This document shows, in pieces, positions 25,864-35,635 of a DNA stretch of 64,000 nt. The position numbers and the translations under genes were made by a program. The notes under the pieces were generated by a model. That model saw nothing but the letters and a program-made list of their open reading frames with translations, did not search any database and was not told where the DNA came from. Numbering within the stretch: the first letter of the stretch is position 1; every line of letters begins with the position of its first letter. Source of the stretch: Dolichospermum sp. LEGE 00240 (GTDB taxonomy: Bacteria > Cyanobacteriota > Cyanobacteriia > Cyanobacteriales > Nostocaceae); the NCBI RefSeq assembly GCF_015207875.1, contig NZ_JADEVZ010000016.1, forward strand, positions 1-64,000, given 5' to 3'.

Positions 25864-27000
25864 ATGTTTGAAATCCTAATTATTGATGATGACCAATCCA
25901 TCCAAATTTTCCTGAAAAGAATTTTAGAAAAACAAGGTTATCAAGTTATTACCGCGAGTACGGGAGAAGAAGGGATTCTAAGAACGCTGGATTCACCTCC
26001 AGCCTTAATTATATGTGATTGGATTATGCCGGGATTAACTGGGATAGAAGTATGTAATGTCATTAAAAAAGATCCCAAATTATCTACCACATTTTTTATT
26101 TTATTAACATCTTTAGATTCCGTCGCAGATCGAGTTAAAGGATTAGATGCTGGTGCTGATGATTTTATCTCCAAACCTATTGAACAAAACGAACTCCAAG
26201 CAAGAGTTAGAGCCGGTTTACGTCTACATCAATTAAGTCAGGATTTACAGACCCAAAAACTACTTTTAGAAACAGAATTAGCCGAAGCTACAGAATATGT
26301 AAAATCCCTGTTACCCCTACCTGTAAATAACCCCCTGAGTATTCAGTTTAAGTTTTTGCCATCCAGGCAACTTGGTGGAGATTGTTTGGACTATAATTGG
26401 CTGGACGCTGATTCTTTAGCTATTTACCTACTAGATGTTGCTGGTCATGGACTAAAAGCGACTCTGCCTTCAATTTCTGTACTAAATCTCCTCCGTTCCC
26501 GCGCTCTCAAAGATTTAAATTACTATCAACCTAGCGAGGTATTAGCGGCTTTAAATAATACCTTTCAAATAAATTATCAAAATGATAAGTATTTTACGAT
26601 TTGGTATGGAGTTTATAATCGAGTTAGCCGGCAGTTAACATACTCTAGTGCTGGACATCCACCAGCTATTATCATTTCTGGTAACTCTCCTACTAACACA
26701 GAAGTAAAAAGATTAAAAACTCCAGGAATGCCGGTGGGGATGTTTCCTGAAGCTAAATATGTTGATGCTTATTGTCAGATTGAAAAATCTAGTACCCTGT
26801 ATATTTTTAGTGATGGTGCTTATGAAATCACTCAATCAAACGGTAATCTTTGGAGTTTGGAAGGTTTTACTCAGATTTTAATTAGCTTACAGTATTCTGT
26901 TGATAATCAACTTGATTATATACTGGATTACCTAATTAACTTAAACCCCAAGGAGATATTTGAGGATGATTTATCTATTCTTCAAGTTAAGTTTGATTGA
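25864..27000 (+). CDS. Response regulator with SpoIIE/PP2C phosphatase output
   Basis: A 378-residue regulator. The receiver domain (1-120) has the acidic pocket DDD at 8-10, the phospho-acceptor D52 (ICDWIMPG) and the FISKP lysine. A short coiled-coil linker leads to a PP2C/SpoIIE-type Ser/Thr phosphatase (about 150-378) with GGDCLDY, DVAGHG, SAGHPP and DGAYE metal-binding motifs. Proteins of this type dephosphorylate STAS-domain anti-sigma antagonists or similar partners. The gene facing it encodes exactly such a STAS protein, with the two stop codons back to back. Confidence 0.93.
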   Translation: MFEILIIDDDQSIQIFLKRILEKQGYQVITASTGEEGILRTLDSPPALIICDWIMPGLTGIEVCNVIKKDPKLSTTFFILLTSLDSVADRVKGLDAGADDFISKPIEQNELQARVRAGLRLHQLSQDLQTQKLLLETELAEATEYVKSLLPLPVNNPLSIQFKFLPSRQLGGDCLDYNWLDADSLAIYLLDVAGHGLKATLPSISVLNLLRSRALKDLNYYQPSEVLAALNNTFQINYQNDKYFTIWYGVYNRVSRQLTYSSAGHPPAIIISGNSPTNTEVKRLKTPGMPVGMFPEAKYVDAYCQIEKSSTLYIFSDGAYEITQSNGNLWSLEGFTQILISLQYSVDNQLDYILDYLINLNPKEIFEDDLSILQVKFD

Positions 27001-27327
27001 TCAAGTAGCAGAAATCAAAAGATTTTCAAAGGCTTCCTTACTAGGAACAATTGTAAATTTGCTATCTATCCCAGTTAATTCAAATAGCATTCTCACTTGC
27101 TCATTAATTGAACAGATCACCATCTTGATACCTGATTCTTCTAAAGCTTTGAATGTTAAAACCAGCGTGCCTAATCCAGAACTATCCATAAAGGTAACAT
27201 TATGACAATCAACTAACACAATGGACGTTCCACTGTCCATTGATTCTGTAATACTTTCTCGAAAACTTTGAGAATTATTGGCATTGAAGCTGCCACTGAT
27301 AGAAATCACTTTCACCTGTTGATTCAT
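27001..27327 (-). CDS. STAS-domain anti-sigma factor antagonist
   Basis: Single STAS domain of 108 residues, RsbV/SpoIIAA type: VLVDCHNVTFMDSSGLGTLV holds the DSSGLG motif (48-53) with the phosphorylatable serine. When dephosphorylated, such proteins bind an anti-sigma kinase and free its partner. It is convergent with the receiver-phosphatase gene with no gap, so the likely enzyme-substrate pair is encoded tail to tail. No anti-sigma kinase gene is in the window. Confidence 0.92.
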   Translation of the reverse strand: MNQQVKVISISGSFNANNSQSFRESITESMDSGTSIVLVDCHNVTFMDSSGLGTLVLTFKALEESGIKMVICSINEQVRMLFELTGIDSKFTIVPSKEAFENLLISAT

Positions 27328-27522
27328 AATATGCTAATTTTGATTTATTTAAGAAGGTTCTGAATTTTGATTTTATTAGTATATCTTAACGTTAAATTGG
27401 AGAAAGACATTTTGTACACAAAAATATTGAGCAATTTTTGATCAGGCATTTATTCCAGTTTCTCATAACACAAAATAGCGATCCTTGAGAGCGTGTTTGG
27501 TAGATTTAGTCGCCAAAAATAA

Positions 27523-28191
27523 TTATATGGGACTGACTCTAGCTCGGTATAAAAGCTGGTCGTGTTGCATATAACCTGGATAACGTACCTGAATGATTTC
27601 TCCTGGTTGTGCTGTCCCCGCCAATAATTGATGAAATTGCGGATTATAGGGAATTTGGTCGCCGACGGAAGCGATCGCTTGCACATTCCAAGTCTGTAAT
27701 AATCTCTCTAGGGGTTTATCTACTAAAGGTAGTATTTTCACTGCCGATAACTGGTGATCCTCCCTGGCTCTCTGTGCTGCTGTTGGCCATTGTAATAGTA
27801 AGGATTCTAATATTTGTAAACTTGATCGCTGAAATTCCTGTTGTAATACTTCCCGTTGTTCTAACATTGATAATGTTAATCTTTCGTACTCAGATTGTAA
27901 ATCCGTAATTTGCCTTAATAAGTTTATGTTTTGATCAGAGGAATGAGTGTTGTTGACACTTGAAAATAAACCATCAACACCGAAAGTTTCTACCAACTCA
28001 ACCCAAGATATTTGTAAAATCTCTGACAGTTTTACCAATACTTCTATCCGCATCTTGGCGATTTTCCCCCTCCGCAACTGCAAAATTTGCCATTGGGAAA
28101 CACCAGCAGCACGACTTAAAGCGTTAAAACTATCACAACCAACTTTTTGCATTAAATTTCGCAAATTATCAGTCAAGTCAACTTGCACCAT
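27523..28191 (-). CDS. HTH protein with GrpE-like C-terminal domain
   Basis: A 222-residue fusion. Residues 1-65 form a Cro/C1-type helix-turn-helix (FNALSRAAGVSQWQILQLRRGK). Residues 85-125 look like a coiled coil (LRQITDLQSEYERLTLSMLEQREVL). The rest resembles the GrpE nucleotide-exchange fold: a helix with a PLVDKPLERLL segment, VQAIASVGDQIPYNPQFHQLL and the closing VRYPGYMQHDQLLYRARV, which mirrors the GrpE pattern of G-x-FDPxxHEA and GYxxxDRxLRPAxV. It could couple DnaK or stress state to transcription. This is an inference from motifs. Confidence 0.75.
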   Translation of the reverse strand: MVQVDLTDNLRNLMQKVGCDSFNALSRAAGVSQWQILQLRRGKIAKMRIEVLVKLSEILQISWVELVETFGVDGLFSSVNNTHSSDQNINLLRQITDLQSEYERLTLSMLEQREVLQQEFQRSSLQILESLLLQWPTAAQRAREDHQLSAVKILPLVDKPLERLLQTWNVQAIASVGDQIPYNPQFHQLLAGTAQPGEIIQVRYPGYMQHDQLLYRARVSPI

Positions 28192-28588
<397 letters not shown>

Positions 28589-30166
28589 ATGAAAATATTT
28601 ATTTGGCGTTCTTCCTACAGATTAATAACAACCTTGTGCTTATTGGGATTGACTGCCGCATCAGAACCCGTAAGCAAAAACCAGGATGTAAAATTGCAAA
28701 TTGGTATTGTCCAACGATTTGGGGCTAAACCTACAGACAAGTTAGAATTATCTCCCACCAAAGGCGATCGCTTAACATTAAAATTTGCGGTAGGTAATCA
28801 GCAACAAACCCTAGTCACAGACAAACCCATCCAGTTAGCAACAGTTATGCAGCCCTTAACCCAAACAGTGGTTCAGGAAGTATTAGTGCTGGGTGACTTC
28901 CGCACCTTTGAAACAGCGGAAGATAACGCTAATCGCTGGCGTTCACTGGGGATAGAGGTGGAAATATCCCAACCAGAACGTTGGCAAGTATGGGCCAAAC
29001 GGGACGTTTACAGCACTCCTTTAATTCGCCGCTTGCTATTAAAAAGTATAGAAACATCTGGTGATCAAAATGCTTACTTAGTAACTAATATTTTATCAAA
29101 AGTCCCGAAAATTACTTGGGTAGTAAATGGTAAAAATTATAGTCCCAATTATCTAGAAGTAACTGCGGGTAAGGAATTGGTCAAAGTCAGTACGGACAAA
29201 GAACTCGAATCAAGGCGTGTCTACCCCGGAAAATTGACCTTGCAGCCTAACGCCTATGGGCATTACACCTTAGTGAATACCGTCCCCTTGGAAACTTATG
29301 TGCGAGGAGTTTTACCCCATGAAATTGGTACAAATGCGCCAATGGCAGCCCTAGAAGCACAAGCGATTATTGCTCGCACCTATGCTTTGCGAAATGTTCG
29401 CAGATTTGCAGTAGATAATTATCAGTTATGTGCGGACACCCACTGTCAAGTGTATCAAGGACTGAGCGGAATTGCTAAAAATACAGATCAGGCGATCGCC
29501 TCAACCAGAGGTCAGGTTCTCACTTATAATAACGAAATAGTTGATGCTTTGTATTCTTCCACTACAGGTGGCGTTACCGCTAACTTTAGTGATATCTGGA
29601 ATGGAGAAGATCGTCCTTATTTAAAACCAATCATAGATGCTGCTAATCAAAATCTTTGGAACTTATCACATCAGAATCTAGCAGATGATCGGAACTTCGA
29701 GAAATTCATCAATCTTAAAGCCGGATTTAATGAAAGTAAATGGGATGTCTTCCGTTGGCACAGAGAAACGGACATCAATAAAATTACCAAGGACTTGCAA
29801 AAGTTCTTAAAAGCAAAAAAAAGCCCCTATAGCAAGTTCAAAACAATTCAAGCCATGTCCGTCGTTCAACGCAGTTCCAGTGGACGGATTTTAAAACTGG
29901 CTGTAAAAACAGATATCGGCGTTTTTACCTTACACAAAGATGAAGTTCGCAGCGCCTTTGCTGCCCCCATTAGCACGCTTTTCTACATTCGACCATTGAA
30001 TAAAGGTCAAACCAGTCTGTGGGGATATGCTTTTATTGGTGGTGGTTTAGGACATGGGGTGGGTTTAAGCCAAACAGGCGCTCAGAACCTAGCCAAATTG
30101 GGTTGGTCTAGTGCTAAGATTTTGGAGTTTTATTATCCGGGGACTAAAATTCAAGGGATTAGATAA
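28589..30166 (+). CDS. SpoIID/LytB-domain protein, exported
   Basis: A protein of 525 residues with an N-terminal signal (RLITTLCLLGLTAA). The C-terminal two-thirds carries the SpoIID domain: VPLETYVRGVLPHEIG, LEAQAIIARTYALRN, CADTHCQVYQGL, VDALYSSTTGG and GLGHGVGLSQTGAQNLAKLGW. The sporulation member is a lytic transglycosylase that trims denuded glycan. Cyanobacterial members likely act on peptidoglycan during growth or cell differentiation. Its 3' end (EFYYPGTKI) was duplicated into the gap between the two ferredoxin genes downstream. Confidence 0.92.
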   Translation: MKIFIWRSSYRLITTLCLLGLTAASEPVSKNQDVKLQIGIVQRFGAKPTDKLELSPTKGDRLTLKFAVGNQQQTLVTDKPIQLATVMQPLTQTVVQEVLVLGDFRTFETAEDNANRWRSLGIEVEISQPERWQVWAKRDVYSTPLIRRLLLKSIETSGDQNAYLVTNILSKVPKITWVVNGKNYSPNYLEVTAGKELVKVSTDKELESRRVYPGKLTLQPNAYGHYTLVNTVPLETYVRGVLPHEIGTNAPMAALEAQAIIARTYALRNVRRFAVDNYQLCADTHCQVYQGLSGIAKNTDQAIASTRGQVLTYNNEIVDALYSSTTGGVTANFSDIWNGEDRPYLKPIIDAANQNLWNLSHQNLADDRNFEKFINLKAGFNESKWDVFRWHRETDINKITKDLQKFLKAKKSPYSKFKTIQAMSVVQRSSSGRILKLAVKTDIGVFTLHKDEVRSAFAAPISTLFYIRPLNKGQTSLWGYAFIGGGLGHGVGLSQTGAQNLAKLGWSSAKILEFYYPGTKIQGIR

Positions 30167-30239
30167 TTAGGGAATTGGTAAAAGTATTACTCAATAGCCA
30201 ATTCCCAATCCCCTTTTTGGAGTGGTTTTTTCCTAAAAC

Positions 30240-30539
<300 letters not shown>

Positions 30540-30826
30540 TTAATTATCCTCTCTTGTGAAATCGGCAGTATTAGTGATGTTTCAGCAAATTATACAGCTA
30601 TTATGATGGGATTAAGTGCTGGTTTAAATTTACTTGAGTTCTGAATCCCCAGGAAAAGGTGACAAGGGGGGACAGAAAATTAACTTTGTGGAGTTGATCT
30701 AGTTCCAAGACTTTAGAGTTCTATGATCCAGGAACTAAAATTAAAGAAAGCAGTTGGGCAATTGGTAAAAGTCTTACTCAGTAGCCAATGCCCAATCCCT
30801 TCTTTGGAGTGTTTTTTTACTAAAAC
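30540..30826. repeat. Inter-ferredoxin region: duplicated flank and a SpoIID 3'-end relic
   Basis: The first 105 bases match, nearly base for base, the upstream flank of the other ferredoxin gene (31127-31231). Bases around 30697-30745 read EFYDPGTKIKES, a copy of the SpoIID C-terminus EFYYPGTKIQGIR. Bases 30757-30826 match 30172-30239 downstream of copy 1. So this gap is the junction of a tandem duplication with a period of 587 bases. Confidence 0.85.
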
Positions 30827-31126
<300 letters not shown>

Positions 31127-31363
31127 TTAATTATCCTCTGTTGTGAAATCGGCAGTATAAGTGATGTTTAAGCAAACATTACAGCTATTCTGATGGGATT
31201 AGCCGCTGGTTTAAATTTGCTTCAATTCTGATACTAAGGGAAAAGTTAAAAGTTATAACAGAAAATTGACCCCGATTAGTAATGAAATTTAGTTACTTAT
31301 TACCAATAAGTTTTTGTTATATAAAATCCGTAGGTGGATAGATGTCAAAGTGCATCAGACCTG

Positions 31364-31389
31364 AGTTCGGAGTTCGGAGTTCGGTGTTT
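31364..31389. repeat. GAGTTCG short tandem array
   Basis: Three to four units of GAGTTCG/GAGTTCGGT. The same heptads, inverted, occur at 31693-31722, so the two arrays bracket a decayed gene. Confidence 0.75.
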
Positions 31390-31690
31390 TTCCTTGACTT
31401 TTTTCGTGATAGTTACCAAAATTCTGATAATGATATCAATTTGTTGCCTAAGACATTTGACCTTTTCTGGGTTAATAGCTTCTGATTCAACTAAAACTAT
31501 CAGCCAATATTCCGTTTCGCAGGCTTCTTTAAAGAAATTTCCATTTTATGGAGAAAGTCTTTATGGCTGAAGTGCTGACTGAGCTTCTCTTACATTCGCA
31601 CCGATGGAAGTACCACTACGAATGAGTTGAGATGAGAGAATTTTTTCTACGCCACCCAAATCATGGAGAAAGCGACAAAGTTTGACAATC
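31390..31690 (-). pseudogene. Decayed four-helix-bundle protein gene (S23/TIGR02436 family)
   Basis: Read on the minus strand, the sequence gives VKLCRFLHDLGGVEKILSSQ, LIRSGTSIGANVREAQSA, then after a shift DFLHKMEISLK, then after another shift EACETEYWLIVLVESEAI and VKCLRQQIDIIIRILVTIT. This is the four-helix-bundle family first found as insertion proteins in 23S rRNA and now seen as stand-alone genes. It is broken by a stop and at least two frameshifts, and the N-terminus is lost into the GAACTCCTAACACC repeat. A plus-strand open frame over this region is an artefact. Confidence 0.75.
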
Positions 31691-31692
31691 CT

Positions 31693-31722
31693 AACACCGA
31701 ACTCCTAACACCGAACTCAGGC
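31693..31722. repeat. CTAACACCGAACTC short tandem array
   Basis: Two units of CTAACACCGAACTC. A variant lies near 47997-48014. It overlaps the 3' end of the MFS gene by a few bases, so that gene's last codons (NELPDA) may come from the repeat. Confidence 0.65.
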
Positions 31723-33102
31723 ATCAGGTAGTTCATTTTCTACGCAGCGCAGACGTGGATACAAGTAAGCAGTCAAGGTTGCAGCTAGAGAAAACAGACC
31801 CATGATGATCAACATTAAACCTATGCCGCGACCATGACCAACCCCAATAATCTGGCCAATGCTATTGGCTAAAGCCCCATCTTGCGCCATGATTGGTTCA
31901 AAAAATTGATCAGCTAATGCTCCACAGGTCAGGTAGGCCAGTGGTAAAAACCCCTGCACAGCAGCACTACGAAAAGCAAAAACCCTTCCCTGGACTTCTG
32001 GGGCTACTTTTTTTTGATAGATGACTTGAATTGATCCATTGATGATGGGAATTGTCAGAAATATCAAGAAATTGGCGATCGTAAATATAACTGTGGAAGC
32101 CTTCAACCCAGCTAATACATATAAAATGCCCAAAAATGCCATTGATACAAATATAGTATTGATCTGGCGTTCTAGCCCGCCCCAAATGCTCATTACTAGA
32201 CTACCTACCAATAGTCCAGAACTGGCAATAGAATAGATATTCCCTAGGGATTGAGCGGAAGCAAAGGAAAGCACTAAGGGTGTAGTTAAAGCTTCTGCGC
32301 TACCAATGAGAAAGTTGCTAATGGCAATGAACATGACTAATCCGAGTAGTCCAGGACGTGCTACTAAATATTTCCAGCCAAAGGTGATTTCTTGCCAAAA
32401 TGAATGGGTTTCGGTATCGGGATTTTCTGTGGACGAGATTTCAGGAAATTTAACTACCAGCAAACAGATCAAGGCCAAGGCTAATGTAGATAAATCAATG
32501 ATGACAATTCCTGATAATTGTACAGTTACTAACAAAGCTGCTGCTAATGCGGGGGAGAGAATTTCAGCGATCGCTAATCTGATCTGTGTCATCGAACTGG
32601 CACGACCAAGCTGTGATTTCGGCACAAGTAATGTGGTGGCGGAGGAATAGGCTAGTCCCTGAAAAGCACTGAAAGTGGAACTAATCCCACTGACTAGACA
32701 CAGACTCCAAACTTCTAAGTGATTACTGATAAATAACCAAGCAATTAGCAAGGTACATAAACCTGCACAAAAATCACTAATAATCATGATCCAGCGCCGA
32801 GGAAAGCGATCGACAATCACACCAGCAATCGGAGAGATCAAAATTGTCGGTAGGGTTGTGGAGAGAATCAGTAGTGTAAATTGAGTCGTGGAATTCGTAT
32901 GTTGATAAACCCAAATACTGAGCGCAAAAGCGGTTGTCCGCGAGCCAACCAGAGACAACACTTGACCAAACCAGATCAAGATAAAAACGCTCATGCTTTG
33001 AGTTATCTCTCCTGACTGACTGGAAAAATACTCAGTCCACCTCAATAAAGATGATCCAAATGTGGGTTGTTGTTTCAACTCTGGTGGGCTGTTTTCTAAC
33101 AT
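31717..33102 (-). CDS. MFS transporter, likely exporter of the NRPS product
   Basis: A 12-helix major facilitator of 461 residues, EntS/MacB-type drug and siderophore exporter branch: SVFILIWFGQVLSLVGSRTTAFALSIWVYQ in helix 1, VIVDRFPRRWIM as the loop 2-3 signature, and PEVQGRVFAFRSA at loop 10-11. It lies 160 bases downstream of the peptide synthetase on the same strand, so export of the peptide is likely. The hairpin at 33216 may lower read-through between them. Confidence 0.9.
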   Translation of the reverse strand: MLENSPPELKQQPTFGSSLLRWTEYFSSQSGEITQSMSVFILIWFGQVLSLVGSRTTAFALSIWVYQHTNSTTQFTLLILSTTLPTILISPIAGVIVDRFPRRWIMIISDFCAGLCTLLIAWLFISNHLEVWSLCLVSGISSTFSAFQGLAYSSATTLLVPKSQLGRASSMTQIRLAIAEILSPALAAALLVTVQLSGIVIIDLSTLALALICLLVVKFPEISSTENPDTETHSFWQEITFGWKYLVARPGLLGLVMFIAISNFLIGSAEALTTPLVLSFASAQSLGNIYSIASSGLLVGSLVMSIWGGLERQINTIFVSMAFLGILYVLAGLKASTVIFTIANFLIFLTIPIINGSIQVIYQKKVAPEVQGRVFAFRSAAVQGFLPLAYLTCGALADQFFEPIMAQDGALANSIGQIIGVGHGRGIGLMLIIMGLFSLAATLTAYLYPRLRCVENELPDA

Positions 33103-33215
33103 GGTAATAGTGATTATTAGTGAATGTGTGGCAAAGCCTCATGGTTTAATGTAACATTTATTTCTCATTTTTCGGTTACATCGCAGTCAGTACAAGTAGG
33201 GCTTGCTGAACAATA

Positions 33216-33248
33216 AGATCCCCGACTTCTTAGAGAAGTCGGGGATCT
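33216..33248. repeat. Perfect 15-bp hairpin between the NRPS and MFS genes
   Basis: AGATCCCCGACTTCT-TAG-AGAAGTCGGGGATCT, followed by GACTCTTGCAAT. It starts 15 bases after the NRPS stop and could act as terminator or RNA-processing site. Confidence 0.8.
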
Positions 33249-33262
33249 GACTCTTGCAATGT

Positions 33263-35599
33263 TCACAAATCAAAAAATTCACAAACTTGACGAGTGGGAT
33301 CTTCGAGAAGCTGCTGAAGAATTTGCTGGTAATAGCTGAACAAAAACTCGATTGTTTCATTTGTAAATAACTCCGTGCTGTAGAAAACCTTAATTTCCAT
33401 AGTGGGATTATTTACTGAAGGTGAAGAAACATAAATTTCTAAAGGAATTTCTCCATCCCACAAGTCGAGATCGCGCTTAATTGTGACAAAATCTACATCT
33501 AACATCCAGTTATGCCAATTTTGTGGAGGTAGCATAGTTAGGGATGCTGAGATATTCAGTGGTTGTTTACTGGTGATAGTGTTAATGACTGTGTGAGAAG
33601 CAATTTCTTTATTATTAATAGCTTCTGTGAGAGTTTCTTGAGCTTGTTCTAAAAGATTAATTCCGGTTTTATCTGAGTGGAGATAGGATCGCAAAATGAC
33701 ATCATTGATGAAGCAACCGAGCATTTTTTCAGTTTCCACCGGACTCCGATTACCAATAGTTGTTATTACTAAAATATCGTTCTTACTACTGTATTTGAAC
33801 AAAAGTATATTCATAGCAGTGAGAATAATCGCAAAGATGCTGACCCTTTGAGAACGGCAGAGGGCTTCGATTGATGTCACAATACTTGCTGGCAGAACCA
33901 CAGAATAAATAGCTGCGCTGGTATTTTCGTTACTCAACATTTCTGGATTGCTAGATATCTCATCAGATGCTAGTGAAGTATTAGTTAGTTTTTGTAGCCA
34001 GTAAGCCAATTGCTTTTCTATAACCTTTTCATTAAAGTATTGCCGTTGCCAGAGGGTAAAATCTGCGTACTGAACAGGTAATTCGGGTAGGGGTGAAGGT
34101 AAACCATTCAAAAAAGCTGTATAGAGGATTCCTATCTCCTCCAACAACAGACCAAATGACCAACCATCTGTGATGATATGGTGCATATTGATTGTCAACC
34201 AATGTTCTTCTGGAGTTAGTCGCAGTAAATTTGTTTTGATCAGAGGGACTAAAGCCAGATCAAAATGGTGATTATATTGCAATGCAGCTAGTCTTTCTGC
34301 TTCAGACGTTCGCTCTATCCAAGGTAGATTTTGTAAGTCTATAATTTCTAATGGTATAGTCAGAAATGGGGTAATTACTTGTACAGGTTGACCTTCTACT
34401 ATAGTAAAAGCCGTGCGTAATATTTCATGACGACGAATGATTTCATGGAAACTGGACTCCAACGCAATTGCAGAAAGAGAGCCAGTGAAACGTAAAATAA
34501 AAAAGCTGTTGTAGGCGCAACTTTCAGGAGCTAATTGTTGTAAATACCAGATAGACTCTTGGGCAAAAGACAGGGGAATAGAAGTGTCTCGTGCTTGAGG
34601 GACAAGGGGTGGTAAGGTATCAACTGCGATCGCATCCAGTTGATGTGCAATTATTACTTGACTCAGTTCAGCTATAGTCGGGGCTGTAAATAGAGAACGC
34701 AGGGGCAGAACTATGGAAAAATGTTCTTGAATGCGAGATATTACAGATGTGATCAGGAGAGAGTGTCCCCCCAATTCAAAAAAGTTATCATAAATGCCTA
34801 CCTGCTCTCGATGTAATACTGTACACCAAATTTCGGCTAATTTTGTTTCTAGGGCAGTCCCAGGGGCAACAAAAGCCGTTTCTAGCTCTGAATTGGTTGT
34901 TTCTGGCTTTGGTAAAACCAGCCGATCAACTTTACCATTAGGAGTCAAAGGTAAGGCTTTGAGCATCACAAATGCCGCAGGTATCATATATTCAGGCAGA
35001 TTTCCTTTCAGAAATTGACGTAATTCGCTACTAGTCAATGTTTCTGTTGCGCTGACAATATAAGCCGCTAAATACTTGTTTCCTGGATGATCTTCTCGAA
35101 CAATGACTACTACCTGCTGAACTTGAGGATGTTGGGTTAATACTGTCTCAATTTCTCCTAGTTCAATCCGAAAACCCCGAATTTTGACTTGATGATCAAT
35201 ACGTCCCAGAAATTCAATATTTCCGTCTGGTAAATAGCGTCCTAAGTCTCCAGTTTTATAAAGTCGCTCATTTGCCACAAAAGGATTAGCAATAAATCGC
35301 TCAGATGTTAAGTCAGGACGATTCAAGTACCCTCTAGCTAAACTTAGTCCACCAATGTAGATTTCTCCATAAATGCCAATTGGCAGGGGTTGAAGATAGG
35401 GATCAAGAATGTAAACTTGAGTATTGGCAATAGGACGACCTATAGGTGGAAATTTACTATCTGATGCTGCTGGTAAAATTTGCCCAGAAGTTGTAACCAC
35501 TGTATTTTCGGTGGGACCATAGTTATTAAAAAACTTAAATGGTAACTTATTTAATGGATAAGAATTAAGTCTATCTCCACCAGTTAACATAGTTCGCAA
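33263..35599 (-). pseudogene. NRPS downstream part: rest of A2, then T2 and terminal C domain
   Basis: Continues the upstream synthetase in the same frame after one TAA. The first ATG gives 778 residues: the rest of adenylation domain 2 (TMLTGGDRL, NNYGPTENTVV, GRIDHQVKIRGFRIE and the PNGKVDRL lysine), a carrier domain (ELGGHSLL, serine near 278) and a full condensation domain with MHHIITDGWS (near 472). The reading frame is otherwise clean. Without read-through, or a new start here, it has no N-terminal half of A2 and cannot activate a substrate. No thioesterase or reductase follows the C domain, so release would be by transfer to a free acceptor or by cyclisation. Confidence 0.85.
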
Positions 35600-35632
35600 A
35601 GTTGTATTTTCTGACCAAGATAAAAGACAGAA

Positions 35633-35635
35633 TTA
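35633..35635 (-). other. Single in-frame stop codon inside NRPS adenylation domain 2
   Basis: The minus strand reads IPTPLAE-TAA-FCLLSWSENTTLRTMLTGG with no shift of frame. One base change from CAA, GAA or AAA would restore a 2136-residue synthetase. No other lesion is seen in 6.4 kb, so the change is recent, suppressed, or a sequencing error. Confidence 0.9.

Noticed and set aside
31334-31570. Plus-strand open frame of 78 codons upstream of the MFS gene
   Set aside because: It is antisense to the four-helix-bundle pseudogene, whose family match explains the sequence, and it includes the GAGTTCG array.
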